This document shows positions 1-7,370 of a stretch of 16,611 nt of DNA, piece by piece; the first letter of the stretch is position 1; each line of letters starts with the position of its first letter. Source of the stretch: Gemmatimonadota bacterium (lineage in GTDB: Bacteria; Gemmatimonadota; Gemmatimonadetes; Longimicrobiales; Longimicrobiaceae). Under the pieces are notes generated by a model. That model did no database searches, was not told the origin of the DNA, and saw only the letters and a program-made list of their open reading frames with translations. A program made the translations under genes and the position numbers. The stretch covers positions 1-16,611 of the forward strand of contig JAHWJV010000023.1 in assembly GCA_019348265.1 (NCBI GenBank), in the 5' to 3' direction.

Positions 1-255
1 GTTCGACTCGATCGTGGCCTCGGCGCGGTTGGTCAACTGCGACAGCAGCGTCAGCGAGCGGTTGATCCCCTGCGCTGCCTGGTGTGCGGGAAACGCCGCG
101 AACCGGCGCACAGCGCCGACGCCTGCCTGCAAGGGGGTGGGCTGCAGCGCCACGGGGCCGCCGATAGCGACCTCGGCCAGACGTGTGCGAATCCATCCGA
201 TGGTCTCGGTGTGCGCCTTCTCCAGCCGCTCGGCGAGGCGGACGACCTCAGGCGT
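1..255 (-). CDS. Internal fragment of an unidentified protein, possibly ferritin-like domain protein of actinobacterial type (partial)
   Basis: Reading the minus strand from about 255 down to base 1 gives an uninterrupted frame of about 85 codons that is open at the window edge. It contains stretches such as VVRLAERLEKAHTETIGWI and VGAVRRFAAFPAHQAAQGI: amphipathic, helix-forming, with a protein-like composition, unlike the Arg/Pro-rich products of the other frames. The style recalls small helical 'ferritin-like domain' proteins of Actinobacteria, but that is a resemblance from memory and I am not sure of it. No start, stop or catalytic motif is visible. The frame runs without a boundary signal into DNA that is plainly nuoL on the other strand, so the gene is broken near 248-257 by a joint. 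Confidence that it is coding is moderate; confidence in the family is low. Confidence 0.4.
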
Positions 256-1090
256 GCCGCCGTTCTCGGGCTTCTTCTCCAAGGACGAGATCCTCGCCTA
301 CGTCGGCTCGCGCGGCGGGATCTACGCGGTGATGGCGGTGATCGGGTACCTCGGCGCGCTCGTGACCGCCGTCTACACGTTCCGGATGATCTTCCGCGCG
401 TTCCTCGGCGACCCCGTCCCCGAGGCGCGCGAGCTCGAGGGTGGCCACCTCCACCACGCCGAGGTCCACACGAACCCGGCCACGGGCGAGGAGGAGGACT
501 CGGACGTCGGGTTCCCCGGCGCCGACCACCACATCGCCGAGCGCGCCGCGACCATGAAGGCCGCGATGGCGGTGCTCGCCGTGCTCGCGATCGTCGGCGG
601 CTTCCTGCAGATCCCGGGCGTCACCCACCTGCTCGAGACCTTCCTCGAGCCGACGTTCGCGGAGTCGCGGCTCTTCGAGGAGGTCAAGCCGTCCGACACG
701 CTCGAGTACGGCGGCCTGCTGCTCGGCGCGATCCTCAGCCTCCTGGGCATCGGGATCGCCTACGTGCTGTGGGTTCGCGAGCCGGCCCGCCCGGGGGCGC
801 TGCGCGCGCGCTTCGGCGCGCTGCACGGGCTCTTCTCGCGCAAGTGGTTCTTCGACGAGCTCATCGACGGCCTGATCGTGCGGCCGTTCGCCTGGTTCGG
901 GCGCTTCGGGCAGGCCGTCTTCGAGCGGCTCGTCGTCAACGGCCTGTTCGTCGGCGGCCCAACCGGACTGGTGCGCGCCGGGAGCGCCGCCGTGCGCTCG
1001 CGCCAGACCGGCCTGCTGCGCGGCTACGCCGCGCTCATGCTCCTCGGCATCGGGGGCGTCCTCCTCTACTTCCTGATCGAAGCCGCGTGA
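251..1090 (+). CDS. nuoL: NADH-quinone oxidoreductase subunit L, C-terminal part (5' truncated)
   Basis: This is the C-terminal portion of the antiporter-like membrane subunit of respiratory complex I, which helps couple NADH:quinone electron transfer to proton pumping. The segment begins at the family signature GVPPFSGFFSKDEIL (257 onward encodes PPFSGFFSKDEI), which in full NuoL lies about two thirds of the way along. After it come several hydrophobic helices, a His/Glu-rich loop (GGHLHHAEVH) and the late helices around RKWFFDELIDGLIV, ending at a TGA at 1088-1090. About 280 codons remain of a protein normally over 600 residues long. The bases before ~250 are in frame by chance but do not resemble NuoL, so the N-terminal half is missing. 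The stop overlaps the nuoM start (GTGA). Third codon positions are almost all G/C, more extreme than in genes to the right, and the style suggests Actinobacteria (Thermoleophilia-like); the taxon is an inference. Confidence 0.85.
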   Translation, partial: GVPPFSGFFSKDEILAYVGSRGGIYAVMAVIGYLGALVTAVYTFRMIFRAFLGDPVPEARELEGGHLHHAEVHTNPATGEEEDSDVGFPGADHHIAERAATMKAAMAVLAVLAIVGGFLQIPGVTHLLETFLEPTFAESRLFEEVKPSDTLEYGGLLLGAILSLLGIGIAYVLWVREPARPGALRARFGALHGLFSRKWFFDELIDGLIVRPFAWFGRFGQAVFERLVVNGLFVGGPTGLVRAGSAAVRSRQTGLLRGYAALMLLGIGGVLLYFLIEAA

Positions 1091-1222
1091 CCCTGCACCT
1101 CTCGTACATGCTCTGGCTGCCCGCGGTGGCCGGCCTGATCGCGCTGTTCCTGCCCGCGCGGGTGGGCCGGTGGGTGGCGTTCGTCGGGTCGCTCGGCGCG
1201 CTGGCCTACGCCGTCGCGCAGG
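1087..1222 (+). CDS. nuoM: NADH-quinone oxidoreductase subunit M, N-terminal stub (3' truncated)
   Basis: A GTG at 1087-1089 overlaps the nuoL TGA as GTGA, the usual coupling inside nuo operons. It opens a frame starting MTLHLSYMLWLPAVAGLIAL, followed by LPARVGRWVAFVGSLGALAYAVA: two hydrophobic helices split by a basic turn, as at the start of NuoM. The gene order L then M is standard for nuo operons. After about 45 codons the resemblance stops: the frame continues as Arg/Gly-rich sequence (VTRGSRLF...) that is the antisense of the dikinase gene on the minus strand. The gene is therefore cut near 1210-1235 and cannot make a working subunit. No separate ribosome site is obvious, in keeping with translational coupling. 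The identification rests on position after nuoL plus hydrophobic pattern. Confidence 0.7.
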
Positions 1223-1224
1223 GC

Positions 1225-3414
1225 GTCACCCGCGGGAGCAGGCTCTTCGCCGTGCACACGCGGCGGGGTGGTGGCGCGGGCGGCGTCGTAGGCGGCTTTT
1301 TCACGGCGCGCCTCTTCGGCGGCGGCGGGGTCGTCGCCGCCCTCCATCAGCGCGGTGAGCGTGTACTTGCGGAGGAAAAAGACGTCCTCCGGCTGGACGA
1401 TCACCCGGCGGCGGACCAGCCGCCGTCCCACTTCCACCAGCGCGGCGCGGAAGGGGATGGACAGGCGCGTGGTCTGGTAGTGCTCGAGATCGTCGAGCCC
1501 GGTGTAGGCGCGGGTGAGGCGGACCAGCTCCGCGCCGAAGTTCCGCAGCTCCGCCGGGAGGGCGGAGAGATAGTCGCGCTCCGCCTGGGACTGGCGGCCG
1601 CGCAGCTCGACCTCGCGAGCCGCGGGGTCGGAGATCTCGCCCTGGAGGAGCATCAGGCGAAGGTTCTCGAGAACGGTCCACGGCTGACCGCTCCAGGTGG
1701 GGACGTACGCGTCGAAGTCCACCTCGCGGTGGCCGTGGTTCTCCAGGAAGCGCCGGAAGGCGGCCCCGAAGGTGGGAAATCGCGCGAGCGGTCCGGACTC
1801 CCAGAGATCGCGACGGTCCACTTGGGTGAGGAGCCACTGGAGCTCGGGATCCGCCCGGGCGATCAGGTAGAGCCGGTACAGGTCGGCGTTGACGAGGTTC
1901 GTCTTGGTGTCGCAGAAGCAGGTCAGCGAGTCGTAAAGGACGGGCGCGCCTTCGCGGCCGACGAGCTGCGCGACCAGGGCGAAGAGCGTCCGGTGCAGCA
2001 CGCCCTGGGTGATGGAGATCGCGATGTTCGGGCGGAAGTACTCGCGTCCGAGCGTGTCCACCGCCAGCAGGTGCCGCCAGAGCGCCTCGTCGTCCAGCGC
2101 GGTGAGATCCACGGAGGCGAACCGGCCGAGGGCGAGGAGGTAACGGTCCAGGTCGCGAGCCCAGGTGACGGGGAGCTCCTGAACCCAGCGGTAGCGCTCG
2201 GCCCATTCGTCCTTCTTCGCCGCGAGCTCGTCCAGCGAGTCGAAGCGGACCTGTAGTCCGGCGGTGAAGAGCTGCACGGCGGTCTGATTGCCGTAGACAT
2301 ACCCGTCGAGCCGCTCGAACCAGCGCCCGTTGAAGGGTGGGTAGCCGAGCATGGCGAGCGAGTCGGCGAGCGACTCGTGGAAGCCCTCCGTGGTGAAGTC
2401 CCAGGTGAGCGGCGTCACCGGGTTGGGGAAGCGCTCGGCCGACTCGTCGCGCGTCCAGCGCGCCGGGAACTCGGTGACGGGCCGCGACTGAAGGAGGTAC
2501 AGCTCGCCGCCGGCGAGCGCCCACTCCAGGTCCTGCGGGAAGGCGTAGAAGCGCTCCACCCGCAGCGCGAGCTCCGCGAGCCGCGCCAGCTCGTCGTCGG
2601 AGAGGGAAGGCGCGTCGCGACGCTCGCCGGGAAGCTCTACCCGCTCGATGCCAGCAGGGTTGGAGAGCAGGGCGTGCGTCTTGGTTCCAATCACCCGCTG
2701 GAGTACCTCGCCGCTCTCCTTCGAGACGATGAACTGGTCGATACCGCCCTCTCCCGAGACCACCGTCTCCCCGAGCCCGAAGGCGGAGTTGACGACAACC
2801 TCACCGATGTCTCCGCTGACCGGGTTCATGGAGAAAGCGACGCCAGCCACCTCGCTGGCCACCATGCGCTGCACCACGACAGCCATCGCGGCCTCCGCGA
2901 CCCCGAAGCCGCGCTCGTACCGGTACCTGACCGCGCGGTCCTCCCAGAGCGAGGCCCAGCAGCGGCGTACCGAGGCGATGATCTCTTCGACGCCGGCCAC
3001 GTTCAGATAGGTGTCGTGCTGCCCCGCGAAGGCCGCTCCCGCGAGGTCCTCTAGCGTCGCAGACGAGCGGACGGAAACGCTCCCCTCCCCCAGCAGCGCC
3101 GGAAGCCGCCCGTGCAGCGCCTCCTCCAGCTCCGGCGGGAGCGGATGGGCGACCAGTCGCGCGCGGATGGGGGCGCACTGCTCGTGCAGCGCGGCCGCGT
3201 CCAGCGGACGAAGGGCGGCGAGCTCCTCCTCGACCCCTTCAACCGACGCCAGGAAGATCCGGTACGCGCTCGCCGGGACGATGATCCCGGGCGGAACGGT
3301 GAAGCCGCCCTGGGTGAGCCGCGACAGGCTCGCGCCCTTTCCGCCGGTGAGCGAGGCCTCCACCGCGGCGGGGTCGCTGAACTCGAGAAGCAGGGAGCCT
3401 GTCATCTGGGTCAT
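1225..3414 (-). CDS. PEP synthase / rifampicin phosphotransferase-like dikinase, missing its C-terminal phosphohistidine domain
   Basis: The protein belongs to the PEP/pyruvate-binding (PPDK N-terminal, ATP-grasp) superfamily, whose members use ATP to phosphorylate a swivelling histidine domain and pass phosphate to pyruvate, rifampicin or other acceptors. From the ATG at 3412-3414, visible signatures are GGKGASLSRL (24-33), VRSSATLEDLAGAAFAGQHD (115-134), QDLEWAL (294-300) and LLQSRPVTEFP (307-317), followed by a long helical acceptor-type region with NPVTPLTWDF (331-340). Family members are usually about 830-900 residues and end in a domain with a catalytic TSH-type histidine. Here genuine sequence stops near residue 725 (EEPAPAGDALR), where the DNA becomes antisense nuoM; the frame runs on to a stop at 1066 without meaning. 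The ATG overlaps the upstream acyltransferase stop as ATGA, so the two are translationally coupled. The acceptor cannot be told from sequence; a lipid-linked substrate is possible from context. Confidence 0.82.
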
Positions 3415-4766
3415 CGGGTAGCTGCCTCGTACTCCGCCGCCAGGCGGTGAAAGTCGGCGAGGATCGAGCGGGCCTCCGTCATCAGGATCTGATGTCCCTC
3501 GGGGTCGCGGCGGAAAAGCAGGAAGGTGCGGGCGCGACGCCGCGCTCCCCCAGCGCGATCCTGGTAGAGCACCGCCACCGCCCCCGAGTAGGGCAGGGAT
3601 ACCGCATACAGCGCCGCCCACCAGGGGGAGGCGAGCCAGGCTACCGCGGCGGTCTGCAGGAGATAGAAGAGGAGAAAGACGGGCGTTCCCATGAAAACCG
3701 CGTTGGACGCAAAGTGGTCGCGATCGGTCGAGACGTTCCGCACGAGGATGCGAACGAGGGAGTAGGGGAAGATGTGGTTGATGGTCCCCCAGGCGGCAAC
3801 GGTGCTCCCCACGACGAGGAGCTCCAGCTCTCGAAAGAGGAAGAAGGCGGCGCTCGGCCGGTCGAGGCGCATGAACAGCTCCGGTACCGTGATCCCGAGG
3901 CGATCCATCTCGCCCATGAACTTTTCCAGCCGCATCTCGAGGGACTGCAGCTCGGCGGCGCGCTCCCCCGCGAGCCACGCCTGACCGACCTGCAGCCGCC
4001 GGACGAGCGCGGCGTGTGCGGCCAGATCCGGGGGCGTCTCACGGCCGAGTGCCGGGGGCGGCGCGTTGGCTCCCTCGAGGAGCCGCGCGGCGCTCTCCAC
4101 TTTGCGGATATCCCGGTCGGTGGCGTAGTTCGCGGTGACCGCCCGGATGCGCGCCTCCATCTCCGCCGTGAGCTCCCGGGCGCCGGCGGCGGGATGCTCC
4201 GCACGCCAAGCCGTGAGGTCCAGCGGCGCCCCGAATACGATGCCCGCCTGAGAACGGAAACGCTCCTTCGCCTCGAAGTGCAGCCCGGCGGGAACGACGC
4301 GGAGCGGCTCTCCCCCGTCCCGTTCGTCATCGTAATCGAGGGCGATCCGCGCGGCTCCGGTGCGGAAGGGACGAATCGAGGGCTCGGAGTGGCTCACCCC
4401 CTCCGGGAAGATCACCAGCGTACCGCCCGCGGAGAGAACGTCGCGGCAGGCGGCGAGCGCGTCGGTGTTTTGCACTCGCGCGCCGCCGACGCCCGCGTCC
4501 TGGACCCGCTGCAGCTCGATCACGCCGAGCGCCCGCATCACCGGGCGGAGGAGAGGGTTCTTTCGGAGCGTGCTCTTGGCGGTGAGGGTGACGGGGCGCT
4601 CGAGCTCGGTGACGAAGAGCAGACCGTCGATGAAGGCGTTGGCGTGGTTCGAGACGATCAGCGTCGGCCCCACGGCCGGCACGTTCGCGCGTCCCTGGAC
4701 GTCGATGCGTCGAAAGAAGCCGAACAGTGCGGCCCGCCAGATCGCGCGTACGAAGCGGTAGATCAT
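3411..4766 (-). CDS. Glycerol-3-phosphate/lysophosphatidate acyltransferase of Gpt2/Sct1-like type with C-terminal membrane segments
   Basis: A 451-residue acyltransferase of the PlsC superfamily, expected to acylate a glycerophospholipid precursor at the membrane. Motif I is NHANAFID (40-47), with five rather than four residues between His and Asp. This spacing occurs in the Gpt2/Sct1 branch (HANQFVD in yeast). Motif III is FPEGVSHSEPS (120-130), also typical of that branch, and ARIALDYD follows. Residues ~308-335 and ~354-402 are hydrophobic and probably form membrane helices. This C-terminal half makes it longer than a classical PlsC (~240 residues). The ATG at 4764-4766 overlaps the PAP2 gene stop (ATGA), and its own TGA overlaps the dikinase start, so all three are coupled. 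Acyl donor and exact acceptor are not visible. Confidence is high for the fold and moderate for the substrate class. Confidence 0.88.
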   Translation of the reverse strand: MIYRFVRAIWRAALFGFFRRIDVQGRANVPAVGPTLIVSNHANAFIDGLLFVTELERPVTLTAKSTLRKNPLLRPVMRALGVIELQRVQDAGVGGARVQNTDALAACRDVLSAGGTLVIFPEGVSHSEPSIRPFRTGAARIALDYDDERDGGEPLRVVPAGLHFEAKERFRSQAGIVFGAPLDLTAWRAEHPAAGARELTAEMEARIRAVTANYATDRDIRKVESAARLLEGANAPPPALGRETPPDLAAHAALVRRLQVGQAWLAGERAAELQSLEMRLEKFMGEMDRLGITVPELFMRLDRPSAAFFLFRELELLVVGSTVAAWGTINHIFPYSLVRILVRNVSTDRDHFASNAVFMGTPVFLLFYLLQTAAVAWLASPWWAALYAVSLPYSGAVAVLYQDRAGGARRRARTFLLFRRDPEGHQILMTEARSILADFHRLAAEYEAATR

Positions 4767-5644
4767 GAGGCCACCTCGGCGGCGAGCGGCGAGGGTGCGC
4801 GGCGTCCCGTGATCCTGCTCGCGAGCAGAGCGAGCGCTACGCCAGCGATCAGGTCGACGACGTAGTGGTAGCGCAGCACCAGCGTGGCCAGAACGATCAG
4901 CACCAGCAGCGGCGCGTAGATCAGGGCGCGCAGCGTGTTCCCCTGCCGGAGATCGAACAGCGCCGCGTAAAACGACGCGCCCACGTGAAGGCTGGGGAAG
5001 GCGCCGTGCGGCCCGCCGGCCGCTTCCACCGAGCGGAGCACCAGCGCGTGGAAGTAGCCGCCCTGCACGGGCGTCGGAAACTGGTCCGCAAGCTCCACGA
5101 TCGGCCCGCGCGCCGGCAGGAAGAGGTAGCCGAGAAAGCTGAGCGCGTAGAGAACGGCGAAGCCGGTCACGAACTCGCTCCTCTCACCCTCCGGCCGCCC
5201 GATCAGCCCGAGGAAGATCGAGAGGTAGAGGTAGGGGATGAACGCCGCGTAGAAGATGCTCAGGATCTCGGCCCAGCGGGTGGCGCCGAGTGGCGCCAGG
5301 ATCAACGAAGGGGACGGGCCGAGGAAGAGCGCGCGGTCGGCGGCTTCCAGCCAGGGATCCGCGATCCACGGCATCGCCGCGAAGGCCACGTGGCCGAGCG
5401 TGGTGTAGAGCGTGAACATCACCGCGACGACGAGGATGCCGCGGAGCAGGGTCGCGGGACGTCGGCGCAGTGCGACGGATATCACCGCATACGACGCGAG
5501 AAGCGCGGCGTGCAGGGCGAGGGCGTTTCCGAGGTCGGCGCCGCGCGAGGTAGAGATCGCGAGGGTGACCGTCACCACGGCCAGGATCGCCAGGCTCGCC
5601 GAGTCCGCCGGGTGGAGTCGGCGGGTCGCCTCCTCTGGCGCCAT
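4763..5644 (-). CDS. PAP2-superfamily integral membrane phosphatase/phosphotransferase, AUR1-like
   Basis: A 293-residue protein with about six hydrophobic helices. It carries two of the PAP2 signatures: GAFPSLHVG (214-222; His220) and RYHYVVDLIAG (258-268; His260, Asp264), the charge-relay histidines and aspartate of the lipid phosphatase/phosphotransferase fold. The first classical PAP2 motif (KxxxxxxRP) is not present; the equivalent place reads LPARGPI (176-182). That pattern matches the AUR1-like branch, which includes inositol phosphorylceramide synthases and related transferases, rather than ordinary phosphatidate phosphatases. The ATG at 5642-5644 lies three bases after the isoaspartyl peptidase stop, and its own stop overlaps the acyltransferase start, so it sits mid-operon. 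It could be a phosphatidate phosphatase or a lipid headgroup transferase; its pairing with an acyltransferase supports lipid synthesis either way. Confidence 0.85.
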   Translation of the reverse strand: MAPEEATRRLHPADSASLAILAVVTVTLAISTSRGADLGNALALHAALLASYAVISVALRRRPATLLRGILVVAVMFTLYTTLGHVAFAAMPWIADPWLEAADRALFLGPSPSLILAPLGATRWAEILSIFYAAFIPYLYLSIFLGLIGRPEGERSEFVTGFAVLYALSFLGYLFLPARGPIVELADQFPTPVQGGYFHALVLRSVEAAGGPHGAFPSLHVGASFYAALFDLRQGNTLRALIYAPLLVLIVLATLVLRYHYVVDLIAGVALALLASRITGRRAPSPLAAEVAS

Positions 5645-5647
5645 CCG

Positions 5648-6727
5648 TCAGTCGCGGTAGATCCCGATGAACGGCTTGCCGTCCCTGCCGAGGTAGCCTC
5701 GGTACATCCCGCTGGTGTTGAACGGGAAGGAGGGGACGCCCTGCGGGTCCATGGCCACCACGCCGCCCTCGCCGCCCATCCGCACCAGCTTCTCCATGAT
5801 GACCCGGTGCGCGGCGTCGCGGAGCGGGATCCGGGCGTAGAGCGCGATCGCGCAGATGTCGTAGGCCACGACCGCGCGGATAAAGAACTCGCCCTGCCCC
5901 GTGGCCGATACCGCTCCGCACCGGTCGTCTGCGTAGGTACCGGCGCCGATGATCGGCGCGTCACCGACGCGGCCCCAGCGCTTGTCGGACGTCCCCCCGG
6001 TCGAGGTGCCGGCCGCGAGGTGGCCGGCTCGATCGAGCGCCACCGCCCCTACCGTCCCGAACTTCCGCTCCGGATCATTCCCCGGATCAGCATCCATGGC
6101 GGTGGTATCCCGTGGCACGCCGCCCCGTCTGCGCTCCTCCTCCCGCCTCTGCTCCCACCCGCGCCAGCGCCGCTCCGTGTGGAAGTAGCTCTCTGGAACC
6201 AGCTCCATCCCCCGCTCCGTCGCGAACGCCTCCGCGCCCTCCCCGACCATCATCACGTGCGGCGACTTCTCCATCACCAGCCGCGCCAGGTCGATGGGGT
6301 TCTTCACGTGGCGAAGCGAAGCGACCGCGCCCGCCATCCGGTTCCGCCCGTCCATGATGGAGGCGTCTAGCTCGTTCTTTCCGGCGGCCGTGAACACCGC
6401 GCCCTTTCCCGCGTTGAACAGAGGCGAGTCCTCCAGCACGCGGATCGCCGCCTGCACGGCGTCGAGGCTGCTGCCGCCGCGGTCGAGGACGGCGTGCCCC
6501 GCGCGAAGGGCGGTGTTGAGCGCGGCGGTGTACTCCGCCTCCATTTCCGGGGTCATGCTCCCGCGCTCGATGGTCCCGGCTCCTCCATGGATCGCGATCC
6601 CACAGTTGGCCGGCGCCTGCGCGGTCACCGCGTCCGCGCGAACCTGGCCGCACATCGCCAGCACCGAGAGGACGAGAGCCACGGCGGCGGCGACGATCGC
6701 GAGTCGGGTGTGTCGATGATGCAGCAT
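5648..6727 (-). CDS. Exported isoaspartyl peptidase / plant-type L-asparaginase (Ntn hydrolase, family T2)
   Basis: The 359-residue precursor is expected to cut itself before Thr225 (KFG|TVGAVALD, 222-232) to give alpha and beta chains, the new N-terminal Thr being the nucleophile that hydrolyses isoaspartyl dipeptides or asparagine. Other family signatures are IAIHGGAGT near the mature start, NAGKGAVFT (105-113), DASIMDG (121-127), GTSTGGTSDKRWGRVGD and the GTYAD segment. The N-terminus MLHHRHTRLAIVAAAVALV with cleavage likely after VRA is a Sec signal peptide, whereas the E. coli enzyme is cytoplasmic. A Cys in LAMCG does not make a good lipobox. The start at 6725-6727 is chosen because AAGGAG lies five bases upstream; an in-frame GTG/ATG-type extension to 6823 would overlap the preceding gene. 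The linker before Thr225 is unusually rich in Arg and Glu. Confidence 0.92.
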   Translation of the reverse strand: MLHHRHTRLAIVAAAVALVLSVLAMCGQVRADAVTAQAPANCGIAIHGGAGTIERGSMTPEMEAEYTAALNTALRAGHAVLDRGGSSLDAVQAAIRVLEDSPLFNAGKGAVFTAAGKNELDASIMDGRNRMAGAVASLRHVKNPIDLARLVMEKSPHVMMVGEGAEAFATERGMELVPESYFHTERRWRGWEQRREEERRRGGVPRDTTAMDADPGNDPERKFGTVGAVALDRAGHLAAGTSTGGTSDKRWGRVGDAPIIGAGTYADDRCGAVSATGQGEFFIRAVVAYDICAIALYARIPLRDAAHRVIMEKLVRMGGEGGVVAMDPQGVPSFPFNTSGMYRGYLGRDGKPFIGIYRD

Positions 6728-6732
6728 GGCCA

Positions 6733-6738
6733 CTCCTT
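6733..6738 (-). promoter_or_regulatory. Ribosome binding site of the isoaspartyl peptidase gene
   Basis: AAGGAG on the minus strand, five bases before the ATG at 6725-6727. It fixes the start of this gene and excludes the longer frame reaching into the upstream gene. Confidence 0.8.
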
Positions 6739-6759
6739 CCTCTCCGGTGGGGGCATTCG

Positions 6760-7218
6760 TCAGCCGGGCACCCTCAGCTTGATGACCACCTTGCGTACCG
6801 TCTCCCGTCCACCCGCCATGCACCCCGGCTTGTGCCCATCGGTGGGGAAGAAGATAGCGAACTGGCCGGGGACGACCAGCAGCGAGCTGCTGGCGGGGGG
6901 GTCCTGGTAGAAGGCGACGTCCTTCTCGTCATTGTACGGAGTCTGCACGTCGAGCGTGTCGGCAGGCGCGTACAACATGCGCTCCCGGCCGCTCACCACG
7001 TACTGAATGTCGATGTAGCGCAGGTGCGACTCGAAACGCTTCTCCGTCGCCGGGGCCGTGTGGTACTCCTGCACCATTGCGAAGAGATCCTCACCGTCGA
7101 TCAAGTGACGACCCACCGGCGTGGACGGTTCGAAGGAAGCGAGGTAGCCGATCCCCGCCGCGATGCGTGGGCCAAGGGCGCCGTATTGCTCAGCGCGGGA
7201 CAGCGAGTCGAGGATCAT
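6760..7218 (-). CDS. YhcH/YjgK/YiaL (NanQ/EbgC-type, DUF386) family cupin protein
   Basis: From the ATG at 7216-7218 this is a 152-residue protein starting MILDSLSRAEQYGALGPRI, the characteristic opening of the YhcH family (DUF386). Later signatures are FESHLRYIDIQYVVSGRE (62-79) and FPTDGHKPGC (114-123), which supply the His, Asp and Glu residues of a cupin-type metal pocket, then VRKVVIKLRV at the C-terminus. Known members act on sugars; E. coli NanQ (YhcH) speeds anomerisation of N-acetylneuraminate and EbgC belongs to a beta-galactosidase. No sugar operon is visible here, so the substrate is unknown. The frame can be extended ten codons to 7248, but AGGAG (7221-7225) lies just before the 7218 start, although with only two bases of spacing. 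It precedes the isoaspartyl peptidase by 32 bases and is the first gene of the five-gene operon. Confidence 0.88.
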   Translation of the reverse strand: MILDSLSRAEQYGALGPRIAAGIGYLASFEPSTPVGRHLIDGEDLFAMVQEYHTAPATEKRFESHLRYIDIQYVVSGRERMLYAPADTLDVQTPYNDEKDVAFYQDPPASSSLLVVPGQFAIFFPTDGHKPGCMAGGRETVRKVVIKLRVPG

Positions 7219-7370
7219 GGCTCCTGTCGAAGAGGGTGAGAGTTTCACCGAAGGTTAGGCGAGTGCGCGAGGCGCCGCCAGCGAGGACAAAGGAAGCCCA
7301 CGTCGCGCATCGCCCCGCCGGATGGCGTAGCTGCACCGCGCCTTCCGACTGACCCCGGCAGCGTTTCACT
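7219..7370. other. Intergenic region upstream of the five-gene operon
   Basis: About 150 bases separate the start of the YhcH-type gene from the stop of the M28 peptidase gene, both on the minus strand. It should contain the operon promoter and perhaps a terminator for the peptidase. I see no convincing -35/-10 pair with normal spacing and no hairpin followed by T residues. Confidence 0.4.

Noticed and set aside
1066..1224. C-terminal continuation of the dikinase frame to the stop at 1066
   Set aside because: These bases are the antisense of nuoL/nuoM coding DNA and the product (DERHPPAHPRGQEQRDQAG) does not resemble the phosphohistidine domain expected there.
82..2256. Very long plus-strand open frame of 724 codons
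   Set aside because: It crosses both joints, is antisense to the dikinase gene, and its product is Arg/Pro/Gly-rich without any family motif: a GC-driven shadow frame.
3415..3978. In-frame N-terminal extension of the dikinase gene upstream of 3414
   Set aside because: It overlaps the acyltransferase gene in another frame and its product is low-complexity. The ATGA overlap at 3411-3414 and the position of GGKGASL fit the shorter start.
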